DNA from: an uncultured Collinsella sp.
GTDB lineage: Bacteria; Actinomycetota; Coriobacteriia; Coriobacteriales; Coriobacteriaceae
Length of the DNA: 5,984 nucleotides
Assembly (NCBI GenBank): GCA_902491135.1
Contig: CABUGR010000078.1
Coordinates: forward strand, 1-5,984
Direction of reading: 5' to 3'
The notes under the pieces: generated by a model
The model's input: the letters and a program-made list of their open reading frames with translations, nothing else
What the model was told of the DNA's origin: nothing
Databases searched by the model: none
Shown here: positions 1 through 5,705 of the stretch, piece after piece
How positions within the stretch are numbered: the stretch's first letter is position 1
Layout of the letters: each line of letters starts with the position of its first letter
Made by a program: the position numbers and the translations under genes

Positions 1-329
1 ATAACGCCGGTACCCTCGACAGCGGGCTTGATGATGATGCGGCCGGCACCAAAGTGGCCGAGAACCTCGTGCGGGATGGTGCCCTGCTCGGTCACCGGCA
101 CGTGGAACATGTTCTTCTTGGCATCGAGAGATGCCTTGGAGATGGCCATGGGCACCTCAGCGGACTTGCCCATGCCAACGCCGACGTTGCCCTTGCCGTC
201 GCCAACGACGACGAGAGCGACGAGGCTCATGCGACGACCACCCTTGACGGTCTTCGACACGCGGTTGATGTAAACGACGCGCTCCTCGAACTCGGAGGCC
301 TCGCGCTGCTGCTTCTGATTACGAGCCAT
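1..329 (-). CDS. rpsE: 30S ribosomal protein S5, 5' part (runs off left edge)
   Basis: S5 is a small-subunit protein near the mRNA entry site and the decoding region, with roles in translational fidelity. The first 109 codons are present; the C-terminal third lies beyond the window. The start ATG at 329-327 is followed by [20 protein letters not shown]. The double-stranded RNA-binding-like core is clear: [20 protein letters not shown] at about residues 30-49, then GVGMGKS at 50-56, and the conserved EGTGV at 105-109 at the window edge. A perfect AGGAGG (345-340 on the minus strand) lies 10 nt upstream and overlaps the stop codon of rplR, so translation is probably coupled. It is the most downstream spc operon gene seen here; rpmD and rplO would be expected next, outside the window. 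The identification is secure. Confidence 0.97.
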   Translation of the reverse strand, partial: MARNQKQQREASEFEERVVYINRVSKTVKGGRRMSLVALVVVGDGKGNVGVGMGKSAEVPMAISKASLDAKKNMFHVPVTEQGTIPHEVLGHFGAGRIIIKPAVEGTGV

Positions 330-343
330 GTGCTACATACCTC

Positions 344-712
344 CTAGAACTCGAGACCGGCGGCACGAGCACCGTCGGCGAGGGCCTTGACGCGGCCATG
401 GTAGATACGGCCACCACGATCGAAGGCGACCTTGGTGATGCCGGCCTCGATGGCGCGCTTGCCCACGAGCTGACCGACCTTCTCCGCAGCCTCCTTGTTC
501 GAGGTGTGGGTGCCCTTGAACTCGGCCTCGAGGGTCGAGGCAGAGACGAGCGTCAGGCTGGAGCCCTTGCTGTCGTCGATGATCTGGGCATAGATGTTGG
601 CGTTAGTACGGGTCACGCGAAGACGCGGACGCTCGGAGGTACCCGAGACCTTGCCGCGAACACGACGCTGACGACGCTTGAGGCCTTCCAGCTTCGCCTT
701 ATGCTTGTTCAT
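344..712 (-). CDS. rplR: 50S ribosomal protein L18
   Basis: L18 binds 5S rRNA and, together with L5, anchors it in the central protuberance of the large subunit. The 122-residue product has the usual length. It has a basic N-terminus (RRQRRVRGK, 13-21), the [20 protein letters not shown] segment at 28-47, and the conserved C-terminal block FDRGG (97-101) plus [19 protein letters not shown] (104-122). The ATG at 712-710 is preceded by AGGAG (724-720) with a 7-nt spacer. The TAG stop is embedded in the Shine-Dalgarno sequence of rpsE. A 75-nt gap with a stem-loop separates it from rplF upstream. L5, which partners L18 on 5S rRNA, is encoded four genes upstream in the same transcript direction. 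Confidence 0.98.
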   Translation of the reverse strand: MNKHKAKLEGLKRRQRRVRGKVSGTSERPRLRVTRTNANIYAQIIDDSKGSSLTLVSASTLEAEFKGTHTSNKEAAEKVGQLVGKRAIEAGITKVAFDRGGRIYHGRVKALADGARAAGLEF

Positions 713-740
713 ACGTAAACTCCTAAAAAGGTTGATCTTG

Positions 741-762
741 CCAGCACCTGACGGGGTGCTGG
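741..762 (-). promoter_or_regulatory. Stem-loop in the rplF-rplR intercistronic gap
   Basis: A perfect 8-bp inverted repeat, CCAGCACC (741-748) and GGTGCTGG (755-762), has a 6-nt loop. In the minus-strand mRNA it lies between the rplF stop (788) and the rplR ribosome binding site (724-720). A run of five U follows only about 11 nt later, so it is not a standard intrinsic terminator. It could be a processing or stability element, a weak attenuator, or a protein-binding site. The hairpin itself is directly visible; its function is inferred. Confidence 0.5.
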
Positions 763-787
763 TCTTATGCGAGTGAGTCGGTTACGA

Positions 788-1324
788 CTACTTGGCGGCC
801 TTACCCAGCTTGCGGCGGATGTGCTCGCCAACGTAGTGGATACCCTTGCCCTTGTAAGGCTCGGGAGGACGATGGCCGCGGATCTCAGCGGCGATCTGAC
901 CGACCTGCTGCTTGTTGATACCCTTGACGTTCACGTGGGTGTTGTCGGGAACCTCGAAGGCGATGCCCTCAGGAGCCTCGACGATCACGGGGTGCGAGAA
1001 GCCCAGGGAGAACTCGAGGTTCTTGCCCTTCTGCTGCACGCGGTAACCGACGCCGGCGAGCTCGAGCTTCTTCTCGAAGCCCTCGGAAACGCCAACAACC
1101 ATGTTGTGGATGAGGGCGCGGGTGAGGCCGTGGCGGGCACGGGTCTCACGCTCGTCGTCGTGACGGGAAACGGTGAGGACGTTGTCCTCGACGTTGATAG
1201 CGAGCTTCTCAAAGACATCGAGCTCGAGCTGGCCCTTGGGGCCCTTGACGACAACGTTGTTGCCGTTGACTGCCACTTCGACTCCGGCGGGAATCTGGAC
1301 AGGCTTATTACCGATACGAGACAC
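788..1324 (-). CDS. rplF: 50S ribosomal protein L6
   Basis: L6 sits near the sarcin-ricin loop and the GTPase centre of the large subunit and supports factor binding. The 178-residue product shows both repeated L6 domains. The N-terminal part opens with MSRIGNKPVQIPAGVEV and has KGPKG at 27-31. The C-terminal domain carries the family signature PEPYKGKGI at 154-162, with a basic tail RRKLGKAAK. The start is GTG (1324-1322), supported by AAAGGAG ending 6 nt upstream and by the normal MSRIG N-terminus; no ATG gives a better fit. The stop is TAG at 790-788. It sits 33 nt downstream of rpsH in the spc order. The identification is secure. Confidence 0.98.
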   Translation of the reverse strand: MSRIGNKPVQIPAGVEVAVNGNNVVVKGPKGQLELDVFEKLAINVEDNVLTVSRHDDERETRARHGLTRALIHNMVVGVSEGFEKKLELAGVGYRVQQKGKNLEFSLGFSHPVIVEAPEGIAFEVPDNTHVNVKGINKQQVGQIAAEIRGHRPPEPYKGKGIHYVGEHIRRKLGKAAK

Positions 1325-1357
1325 GGTGATCTCCTTTCCTTCTACCTACCGAGCGAA

Positions 1358-1756
1358 TTACCAGACGTAAGCGATGATCTCGCCGCCGACGTTGTGCTTG
1401 CGAGCATCGCGGTCGGTCATGACGCCATGGCTGGTGGAAATAATGGCGGTACCAAGGCCACCGCGGACGCGGGGCATGTCGGCAACGCCGGTGTACTTAC
1501 GCAGGCCCGGCTTGGAAATGCGGCGGATGCCGTTGATGACCTTAGCCTTCTTGGGACCATACTTAAGCGTGATGTGCAGAGTCTTCTGGGGAACGGTGTC
1601 CTCGACATCGTAGCCCTCGATGTAGCCCTCCTCGTGCAGAACACGAGCGATCTCGACGAGCTTCTTGCTGCTCGGCATGGAGACCGTGGCCTTGTTCACA
1701 GAGTTAGCGTTACGGATGCGCGTAAGCATATCTGCGATCGGGTCTGTAAGGTTCAT
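1358..1756 (-). CDS. rpsH: 30S ribosomal protein S8
   Basis: S8 is a primary 16S rRNA-binding protein that organises the central domain of the small subunit. In E. coli it is also the translational repressor of the spc operon, binding mRNA near the rplE start. The 132-residue product is full length. It begins [18 protein letters not shown], the classic S8 N-terminus, and contains the C-terminal RNA-binding signature [14 protein letters not shown] at 107-120, ending GGEIIAYVW. The ATG at 1756-1754 has GGAG with a 7-nt spacer upstream. I could not identify an S8-type mRNA target around rplE by eye, so autoregulation here is only an expectation from the family. Confidence 0.98.
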   Translation of the reverse strand: MNLTDPIADMLTRIRNANSVNKATVSMPSSKKLVEIARVLHEEGYIEGYDVEDTVPQKTLHITLKYGPKKAKVINGIRRISKPGLRKYTGVADMPRVRGGLGTAIISTSHGVMTDRDARKHNVGGEIIAYVW

Positions 1757-1797
1757 ACAGATTCTCCTTCGTTCTTGATGAACACGTGCTCTTGGTT

Positions 1798-1820
1798 CTT
1801 CGCCGCCCTTAACGGCAAAG
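1798..1820 (-). other. Weak stem-loop in the 119-bp rpsN-rpsH gap
   Basis: The gap 1757-1875 contains no gene. GCCG (1802-1805) can pair with CGGC (1813-1816), extended past one mismatch by CTT (1798-1800) with AAG (1818-1820). A shorter GTTC/GAAC dyad lies at 1771-1774 and 1780-1783. Neither is followed by a U-tract in the minus-strand mRNA. The gap is unusually long for this point of the operon, and a leader-type structure for rpsH is possible but weakly supported. Confidence 0.25.
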
Positions 1821-1875
1821 CCTTTTTAGCGCGTTTTCCCTGTTCCAAACTGATGCTTGAAACGCTGGTAGTGAC

Positions 1876-2061
1876 TTACCAGCTGGCCTTCTTAACGCCG
1901 GGAAGCTCGCCCTTGAGTGCAAGCTCGCGGAAGCAGACACGGCACAGGCCGAACTTGCGGTACACAGAGTGCGGACGGCCGCAGCGCTGGCAGCGCGTGT
2001 ACTCACGAGTAGAGAACTTCTGCTTGCGATTGCACTTGACGATCATCGATGTCTTAGCCAC
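1876..2061 (-). CDS. rpsN: 30S ribosomal protein S14, zinc-binding type Z
   Basis: S14 binds the 3' major domain (head) of 16S rRNA. This is the short 61-residue form that coordinates zinc, as opposed to the roughly 90-100-residue zinc-free paralogue. The four ligands are visible as CxxC pairs at Cys24/Cys27 (CQRC) and Cys40/Cys43 (CRVC). The sequence starts MAKTSMIVK and ends [11 protein letters not shown], typical of the family. The start is GTG (2061-2059), preceded by GAGGAGG with a 6-nt spacer. The stop is TAA at 1878-1876. It lies between rplE and rpsH, its standard place. Where a zinc-free paralogue exists it is commonly Zur-controlled; none is in this window. Confidence 0.97.
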   Translation of the reverse strand: MAKTSMIVKCNRKQKFSTREYTRCQRCGRPHSVYRKFGLCRVCFRELALKGELPGVKKASW

Positions 2062-2090
2062 TTATATCCTCCTCACATAGAGTATTGTTC

Positions 2091-2132
2091 GCCCCAAGCG
2101 CCGCCCCCTTGTGGGAACGGCGCTTATAGGGC
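2091..2132 (-). promoter_or_regulatory. Extended stem-loop in the rplE-rpsN gap
   Basis: AAGCGCCG (2096-2103) is perfectly complementary to CGGCGCTT (2118-2125). The stem extends outward past a small internal loop through GCCC (2091-2094) and GGGC (2129-2132), and inward through a possible CCC/GGG pairing around 2105-2115. In the minus-strand mRNA it follows the rplE stop by about 8 nt and ends about 20 nt before the rpsN Shine-Dalgarno. No U-tract follows, so it is better read as an intercistronic regulatory or processing structure than as a terminator. The role is inferred. Confidence 0.5.
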
Positions 2133-2140
2133 AGGTGAAC

Positions 2141-2698
2141 CTATTTCTTGAACGGGAAACCGAAGGCGTCCAGAAGGGCCTTGGCCTCCTCATCGGTGTT
2201 GGCGGTGGTCACGAAAGTGATGTCCATACCGCGCTGGTGATCGACGGAGTCGAAGTCGATCTCGGGGAAGATGAGCTGCTCGGTGACGCCCATGGAGAAG
2301 TTACCACGGCCGTCGAAGCTCTTGGCGGAGATGCCGCGGAAGTCGCGGATACGGGGGATCGCGACGGAGGTCAGACGATCGAAGAACTCCCACATACGGT
2401 CGCCACGCAGGGTAACCTTGCAGCCGATCGGCATACCAGCGCGCAGGCGGAAGGTAGCGATGGACTTGCGGGCACGGGTGATCATCGGCTGCTGGCCGGT
2501 GATGGCGCGCAGGTCGCGCACGGCACCGTCGATGGCCTTGGAATCGGTAGCGGCCTCGCCGACACCCATGTTCACGACGATCTTCTCAAACTTGGGGATC
2601 ATCATGACGTTCTCGTACTGGAACTTGTCCTGAAGCTGCTGCTTGACCTCGTTGTTGTACTTGGTCTTCAGACGCGGCACATACTTCTCTTCTGCCAT
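2141..2698 (-). CDS. rplE: 50S ribosomal protein L5
   Basis: L5 binds 5S rRNA in the central protuberance and contacts the P-site tRNA. The 185-residue product is complete and typical: [16 protein letters not shown] at 34-49, then [19 protein letters not shown] at 68-86, [12 protein letters not shown] at 88-99, and [10 protein letters not shown] at 115-124. The ATG at 2698-2696 is preceded by AAGGAG with a 6-nt spacer, so translation initiation signals are intact. It is the first ribosomal gene of the segment in transcription order. The expected upstream partners rplX (L24) and rplN (L14) are absent; gene-free DNA and then xdhC lie there instead. It must therefore be read from a promoter within 2699-2930 or by read-through from xdhC. 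Confidence 0.98.
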   Translation of the reverse strand: MAEEKYVPRLKTKYNNEVKQQLQDKFQYENVMMIPKFEKIVVNMGVGEAATDSKAIDGAVRDLRAITGQQPMITRARKSIATFRLRAGMPIGCKVTLRGDRMWEFFDRLTSVAIPRIRDFRGISAKSFDGRGNFSMGVTEQLIFPEIDFDSVDHQRGMDITFVTTANTDEEAKALLDAFGFPFKK

Positions 2699-2835
2699 TG
2701 TTCACTCCTTCTTGGGGTTTTAAGCACGGGGCGTGGCCACGATGGGTTGTCCTCATGCCTCCTGGCTGCATCCGCGCCGCTCATGGCATTTCGCGGTTTG
2801 GACTCGACGCAGCAGGAGCCGACAAAACAATCGGT

Positions 2836-2864
2836 ACTATACGCGCATTGGGTGCGTATTTCCA
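2836..2864 (-). promoter_or_regulatory. Candidate promoter for the truncated spc operon
   Basis: On the minus strand, TATAGT (2841-2836) matches five of six -10 positions. It sits 17 nt downstream of TGGAAA (2864-2859), a weak -35 with four of six matches. It would give a leader of roughly 130 nt before rplE. A 6-bp dyad, ATACGC (2839-2844) and GCGTAT (2854-2859), overlaps the spacer and could be an operator or chance. The rest of 2699-2918 shows no convincing gene. It does contain an 8-bp tandem ACAACTCC (2885-2892, 2893-2900) and a CGTGGCCACG palindrome (2732-2741). Confidence 0.3.
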
Positions 2865-2918
2865 GAAAAACCTCGTCTGCCTGCACAACTCCACAACTCC
2901 CCCGCACAAATGGGTCCC

Positions 2919-2992
2919 AAAAAGCAGTTACGGTGAAATAGGGACTGTTGGGCGGCCTAACAGGCTTAAACAATCCGTATTTCACCGCAACT
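2919..2992 (-). terminator. Possible transcription terminator after xdhC
   Basis: Read on the minus strand, the imperfect long hairpin of the 68-bp palindrome begins 18 nt after the xdhC stop. Its base is followed within about 3 nt by five U (2923-2919). This arrangement is compatible with an intrinsic terminator for the yqeB-xdhC transcript. The stem is much longer than a typical terminator stem and is shared with a second copy that lacks a U-tract. Termination may therefore be an incidental use of a dispersed repeat. Confidence 0.4.
2925..2992. repeat. 68-bp palindromic repeat, copy 1 (degenerate)
   Basis: The two arms, CAGTTACGGTGAAATA (2925-2940) onward and ATCCGTATTTCACCGCAACT (2973-2992), are near-complementary, with a few mismatches or G-U pairs. 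A small inner stem GCCT/AGGC (2955-2958, 2962-2965) closes on a 3-nt loop. The element aligns without gaps over the same 68 bp to 5711-5778. About three arm positions differ; the centre is diverged. It lies between the ends of xdhC and the rplE leader. It resembles a REP- or MITE-like intergenic palindrome; it encodes nothing and shows no obvious target-site duplication. Confidence 0.8.
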
Positions 2993-3009
2993 TATTGGTG
3001 AGGATGCGA

Positions 3010-4053
3010 TTAGCGCTTGCGGGGGATGAGTTTGGTGCGACGCAGGTGGATCATCTCGGCGGCGATGGAGATGGCGATCTCCTTGGGGTCCTCGGCCTCG
3101 ATGGCAACGCCGATCGGAAGGTGCAGCTCGTCGATCTGGTCCTGCGTAAAGCCTTCCTGCTCCAGACGGGCGCGCACAAAGGCCGTCTTGCGGCGCGAGC
3201 CCAAGCAACCCAGATAGGCGGGTTTGGCACGCATAGCCTGAATCACCACGTCGAGATCAGATTTGTGACCCGCCGTGGCGACGACCACCAAGTCGCGCGG
3301 ACCGATGGGGCACTGCTCGCTCAGGTTCTTGTAATCGACCAGGCGACGATCGTAGACACCGGGCACCCATTCGGGCGTCAACGTGCCGGGGCGGTCATCG
3401 CAGGCCACGACGGCAAAGCCCGCCGCCGTGAGCACGCGCGCCGTCGCGGCGCCCACGTGGCCGCAGCCAAAGATGTAGGTCAGGCCCTCGGGGCAGAGCG
3501 TCTCGACGTGCGCCGCGGGAATCTCGGAGGCCGCGTTGGTGTAGGTGACCCTACTCCCCTCCTCCACCAGCGAAAGCCCGGGGCAGCCCGCAATGGTGCG
3601 GCGCGATTCCTCGCCATGGTACTCGGCCACATCGCCCTCGAGCGCGCTCGCGATAAACGGCTCAAAGTCGATGACGAAGTCGCCGATGCGCCGATAGACC
3701 AAGACGTCGGCAATTTCCTGGAACAACGGTGCCTGGGTCGCGTCCAGGTGCAGATAGCACAGGCAGATAGCTCCGCCGCAAATCATGCCGGTATCGGAGT
3801 TCTCGCCGCCCATGGTGTAGCGGACCAGACGCGATTTACCCCCGGCCAGCAGCTCGCGCGCCTCGTCCAGCGCAAAGAGCTCAATCTTGCCGCCGCCGAT
3901 AGTGCCCGCTTGGCTACCGTCGGCAAAGACGGCCATCCAGGCGCCCACGCCGCGCGGCGACGACCCTGCCGTGCCGGCCACGACCACCAGCTCGCACGTC
4001 TCGCCAGCACGCAGGGCGGCAAGCGCCGCATTCACAACATCGAGCTTTTCCAT
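3010..4053 (-). CDS. xdhC: XdhC/CoxI family molybdenum hydroxylase maturation protein
   Basis: Members of this family bind molybdenum cofactor and help sulfurate and insert it into xanthine dehydrogenase-type hydroxylases. The 347-residue protein has the two-domain layout. The N-terminal XdhC/CoxI domain carries GTAGSSPRGVG (27-37), GGGKIE (53-58) and DTGMICGG (87-94, with Cys92). The C-terminal Rossmann domain carries FGCGHVG (195-201) followed by an acidic strand end CDDRP (218-222), then GHKSDL (262-267), YLGCLGSRRK (280-289) and PIGVAIEAEDPKEIAISIA (313-331). It is likely soluble, with no signal peptide or membrane segment. The ATG at 4053-4051 lies 9 nt after the yqeB stop, and its AGAAGG ribosome binding site overlaps that stop, so the pair is translationally coupled. 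In the company of yqeB and yqeC it probably serves a selenium-dependent hydroxylase. The exact paralogue name is uncertain. Confidence 0.9.
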   Translation of the reverse strand: MEKLDVVNAALAALRAGETCELVVVAGTAGSSPRGVGAWMAVFADGSQAGTIGGGKIELFALDEARELLAGGKSRLVRYTMGGENSDTGMICGGAICLCYLHLDATQAPLFQEIADVLVYRRIGDFVIDFEPFIASALEGDVAEYHGEESRRTIAGCPGLSLVEEGSRVTYTNAASEIPAAHVETLCPEGLTYIFGCGHVGAATARVLTAAGFAVVACDDRPGTLTPEWVPGVYDRRLVDYKNLSEQCPIGPRDLVVVATAGHKSDLDVVIQAMRAKPAYLGCLGSRRKTAFVRARLEQEGFTQDQIDELHLPIGVAIEAEDPKEIAISIAAEMIHLRRTKLIPRKR

Positions 4054-4062
4054 TGCCGCCTT

Positions 4063-4857
4063 CTACCCTCTAAAGACATCGGTGAGCATGGCGAGCGCCT
4101 CGAGCACGCCGCCGCCGACCGACGTCGCCTTGTCCGAAATGTAGTTGATATAGCTGGCATCGCCGCGCGGATCGACATCGGCGCATTTAAAGCCCTCAGT
4201 CACCTGCACGCCGTTCGCCAAAAGCCCGCGCAGACAGCCATCGATCTGCGTGCGTATGGGCGTATCGCCCGCGTAGCCAATCACGTCTCCGGCGCGCACG
4301 ATGTCGCCGATTGCGCGGTCGGACCGAAACACGCCGGCGACGGGGCTGTGAATAACGCGCTCCCTGCCATAGCCAGCGATAATGCCCGGCACGCCCGTGT
4401 TGGGCTGGGGCGAACCTTGGGTAATGACACGGCCCAGGAAATGCCCGCGCATGGTTTCGACCACGGCGTCGCAGTCAACCGGCGCGGTGAAGCCCGGTCC
4501 CACGGCAATAACGGCAGGCGCCATGTCGCGCGTGGTACCCAGGTTGCGCTTGGCCAGAATCGCGTCGACCACAGCCGCGGGTTTAAGCTCATCGAGCATC
4601 TTGGCCTGAGGGTCCACCACCACGGCGACATCCCCCGCTTGGGTAATCTCGAGCGCCTCAGCCGGCGTCTGCGCCAAGCGGGCGCGAATGCCCTCGACCT
4701 CGACCTCGCCCAAGCGAATGGCCTCGCAAAAACTGATTGTGCGACGGATGCACGTGGGAACCGCGATATCGGCCATGACGACCGACACGCCGGCGCGCAC
4801 CAAACGGGCAGCGACACCCGTGGCGATATCGCCGGCGCCGCGAACATAAACGAGCAT
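4063..4857 (-). CDS. yqeB: Selenium-dependent molybdenum hydroxylase maturation protein YqeB (EF2563 family)
   Basis: This 264-residue protein matches the YqeB/EF2563 family. Comparative genomics linked that family to labile-selenium molybdenum hydroxylases in genomes with an orphan selD. Its chemistry is not established. Visible blocks are a nucleotide-binding-like N-terminus VRGAGDIATG (5-14), RRTISFCEA (38-46), DAILAKRNLGTT (98-109), GPGFTAPVDCDAVVET (120-135), PNTGVPG (152-158), IGDIVRAGDVIGYAG (183-197) resembling a biotinyl/lipoyl-like hairpin, KCADVDPRG (224-232) and ISDKATSVGGGVLEA (240-254). I place the start at the ATG 4857-4855 because it opens directly on the conserved block and has GGAGGTG about 10 nt upstream. 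The frame stays open to 5283, but that extension overlaps yqeC and is not family-like. It is the first gene of a two-gene unit with xdhC. Confidence 0.92.
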   Translation of the reverse strand: MLVYVRGAGDIATGVAARLVRAGVSVVMADIAVPTCIRRTISFCEAIRLGEVEVEGIRARLAQTPAEALEITQAGDVAVVVDPQAKMLDELKPAAVVDAILAKRNLGTTRDMAPAVIAVGPGFTAPVDCDAVVETMRGHFLGRVITQGSPQPNTGVPGIIAGYGRERVIHSPVAGVFRSDRAIGDIVRAGDVIGYAGDTPIRTQIDGCLRGLLANGVQVTEGFKCADVDPRGDASYINYISDKATSVGGGVLEALAMLTDVFRG

Positions 4858-4895
4858 TCCCGGGGCACCTCCCTGTGCTACGGTTTGAGCAGAGC

Positions 4896-4914
4896 AAAAA
4901 GCGGTTCGACCGCT
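4896..4914 (-). terminator. Hairpin plus U-tract in the yqeB leader (terminator or attenuator)
   Basis: On the minus strand, AGCGGT (4914-4909), a 3-nt CGA loop and ACCGCT (4905-4900) form a perfect 6-bp stem. It runs directly into five U (4900-4896). This is intrinsic-terminator architecture, 39 nt upstream of the yqeB start codon and downstream of the candidate minus-strand -10 elements. It could attenuate the yqeB-xdhC transcript or simply block antisense transcription coming through yqeC. On the plus strand there is no U-tract. Confidence 0.45.
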
Positions 4915-4923
4915 ACTCTGATG

Positions 4924-4953
4924 ATTATTTATTATCACAGTATTATACGGCGG
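4924..4953. promoter_or_regulatory. Overlapping divergent promoters for yqeB-xdhC and yqeC
   Basis: The 103-bp divergent gap 4858-4960 has an AT-rich core. On the minus strand a perfect TATAAT lies at 4947-4942, and an extended -10, TGTGATAAT, at 4939-4931; -35 matches are poor. On the plus strand TATTAT occurs at 4941-4946 and 4930-4935. Use of the former would start yqeC mRNA only about 8 nt before its ATG, nearly leaderless. The plus and minus -10 elements share almost the same bases, so the two directions may compete. A loose dyad around CTGATGAT (4918-4925) and ATCACAG (4934-4940) could be an operator. All assignments are by eye. Confidence 0.4.
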
Positions 4954-4960
4954 TGAACAG

Positions 4961-5695
4961 ATGGAAACGGTTAGCGGCAATCTTGCCTCGGCGCTCAAGA
5001 TCGAGCCGGGCATTACCGCGATTATCGGCAGCGGTGGCAAGTCGACCTTGCTGAAGGCGCTGGGTCTCGAGCTCATGCGCGCTGGCGGCAGGGTGCTCCT
5101 CTGCACCACCACGCGCATGTTCCCCGTCGCCGGCGTGCCATGGGACGGGTCGAGCCGTCGCTTGGACGCCGTGCCTTGGAAGCCGGGGGCCCTGCATGTT
5201 CCCGGCTGCACCTGCGAGGCATGCGCGGGCATGAGCCGCGGAGGCATCTGCCAGGCGGGTGTTTTGGACCCGGAGACGGGCAAGCTCTCCTCCCCTGCCG
5301 AGCCGCTCGACCAGCTGGCGCAGCGCTTTGACTACGTCCTGGCCGAGGCGGACGGCAGCAAGCGGCTCCCGCTCAAGGCCCACGCCGCCTGGGAGCCGGT
5401 GATTCCCTCTGGCACGGCCAACATCGTCTGGATCGCCGGCGCCTCAGGGCTCGGCAAGCCCATCAACGAAGCCGTCCACCGCCCCGAGCTCTTTTGCGAG
5501 CGTTGCGGCTGCGAGCCTACCGACATCGCCGCACCCGAGCGCGTCGCCATGGTGCTCAATGCCGAGATGCAGGCGCTGAAACTCAGCACCGCACGCGTCA
5601 TGCTCAACCAAGTCGACACGCTCAGCGACCCCACGATGGCCGACCGCTTCGAGGCAGCTCTCGACCGCCCCGTCGTCGCCAGCAGCCTCAAGTAG
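4961..5695 (+). CDS. yqeC: Selenium-dependent hydroxylase accessory protein YqeC
   Basis: YqeC is a putative P-loop NTPase linked to maturation of selenium-dependent molybdenum hydroxylases; the reaction is undefined. The 244-residue product shows GSGGKSTL (23-30) as the phosphate-binding loop, LLCTTTRMF (46-54), the acidic EADGSKRLPLKAH..WEPVIP block (129-149), ASGLGKPINEAVHRPELF (161-178) and MLNQVDT (214-220), all in family order and at a typical length. An unusual feature is cysteine richness: Cys83, Cys85, Cys88 and Cys97 in a segment after the TTTRMF block, and Cys179, Cys182 and Cys184 (CERCGC). These could bind metal, selenium or a cofactor, but nothing proves it. The ATG at 4961 has GGTGA 4 nt upstream, a short-spaced site. 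It is divergent from yqeB and followed by a long palindrome. Confidence 0.92.
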   Translation: METVSGNLASALKIEPGITAIIGSGGKSTLLKALGLELMRAGGRVLLCTTTRMFPVAGVPWDGSSRRLDAVPWKPGALHVPGCTCEACAGMSRGGICQAGVLDPETGKLSSPAEPLDQLAQRFDYVLAEADGSKRLPLKAHAAWEPVIPSGTANIVWIAGASGLGKPINEAVHRPELFCERCGCEPTDIAAPERVAMVLNAEMQALKLSTARVMLNQVDTLSDPTMADRFEAALDRPVVASSLK

Positions 5696-5705
5696 CCGGC
5701 CCCAT

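Noticed and set aside
767..2080. A 437-codon open frame on the plus strand opposite rplF, rpsH and rpsN
   Set aside because: It covers three certain ribosomal genes and their gaps; the translation resembles no family and is a codon-bias shadow.
2111..2941. A 276-codon plus-strand open frame opposite rplE
   Set aside because: It is antisense to an unambiguous L5 gene and extends into non-coding DNA; no supporting motif.
2668..2985. A 105-codon minus-strand frame in the gap upstream of rplE, tested as an L24 remnant
   Set aside because: Its translation starts inside the palindromic repeat, contains no L24 motif, and runs out of frame into rplE; it looks like chance.
4918..4940. FNR/CRP-type operator in the yqeB-yqeC gap
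   Set aside because: Half-sites are offset and spacing does not fit the TTGAT-N4-ATCAA or TGTGA-N6-TCACA patterns.
2698..4956. A 752-codon open frame on the plus strand opposite xdhC and yqeB
   Set aside because: It runs antisense to two family-recognised genes, has a low-complexity Arg/Ala/His-rich translation and no recognisable domain. This is a common artefact of GC-rich codon bias.
4858..5283. N-terminal extension of YqeB up to 5283
   Set aside because: The extra residues overlap yqeC in antisense, lack family similarity, and the ATG at 4857 has a good ribosome binding site and opens on the conserved block.
4961..5695. Selenocysteine codon or SECIS element in the module
   Set aside because: No in-frame TGA interrupts xdhC, yqeB or yqeC; these enzymes use labile, cofactor-type selenium rather than encoded selenocysteine.
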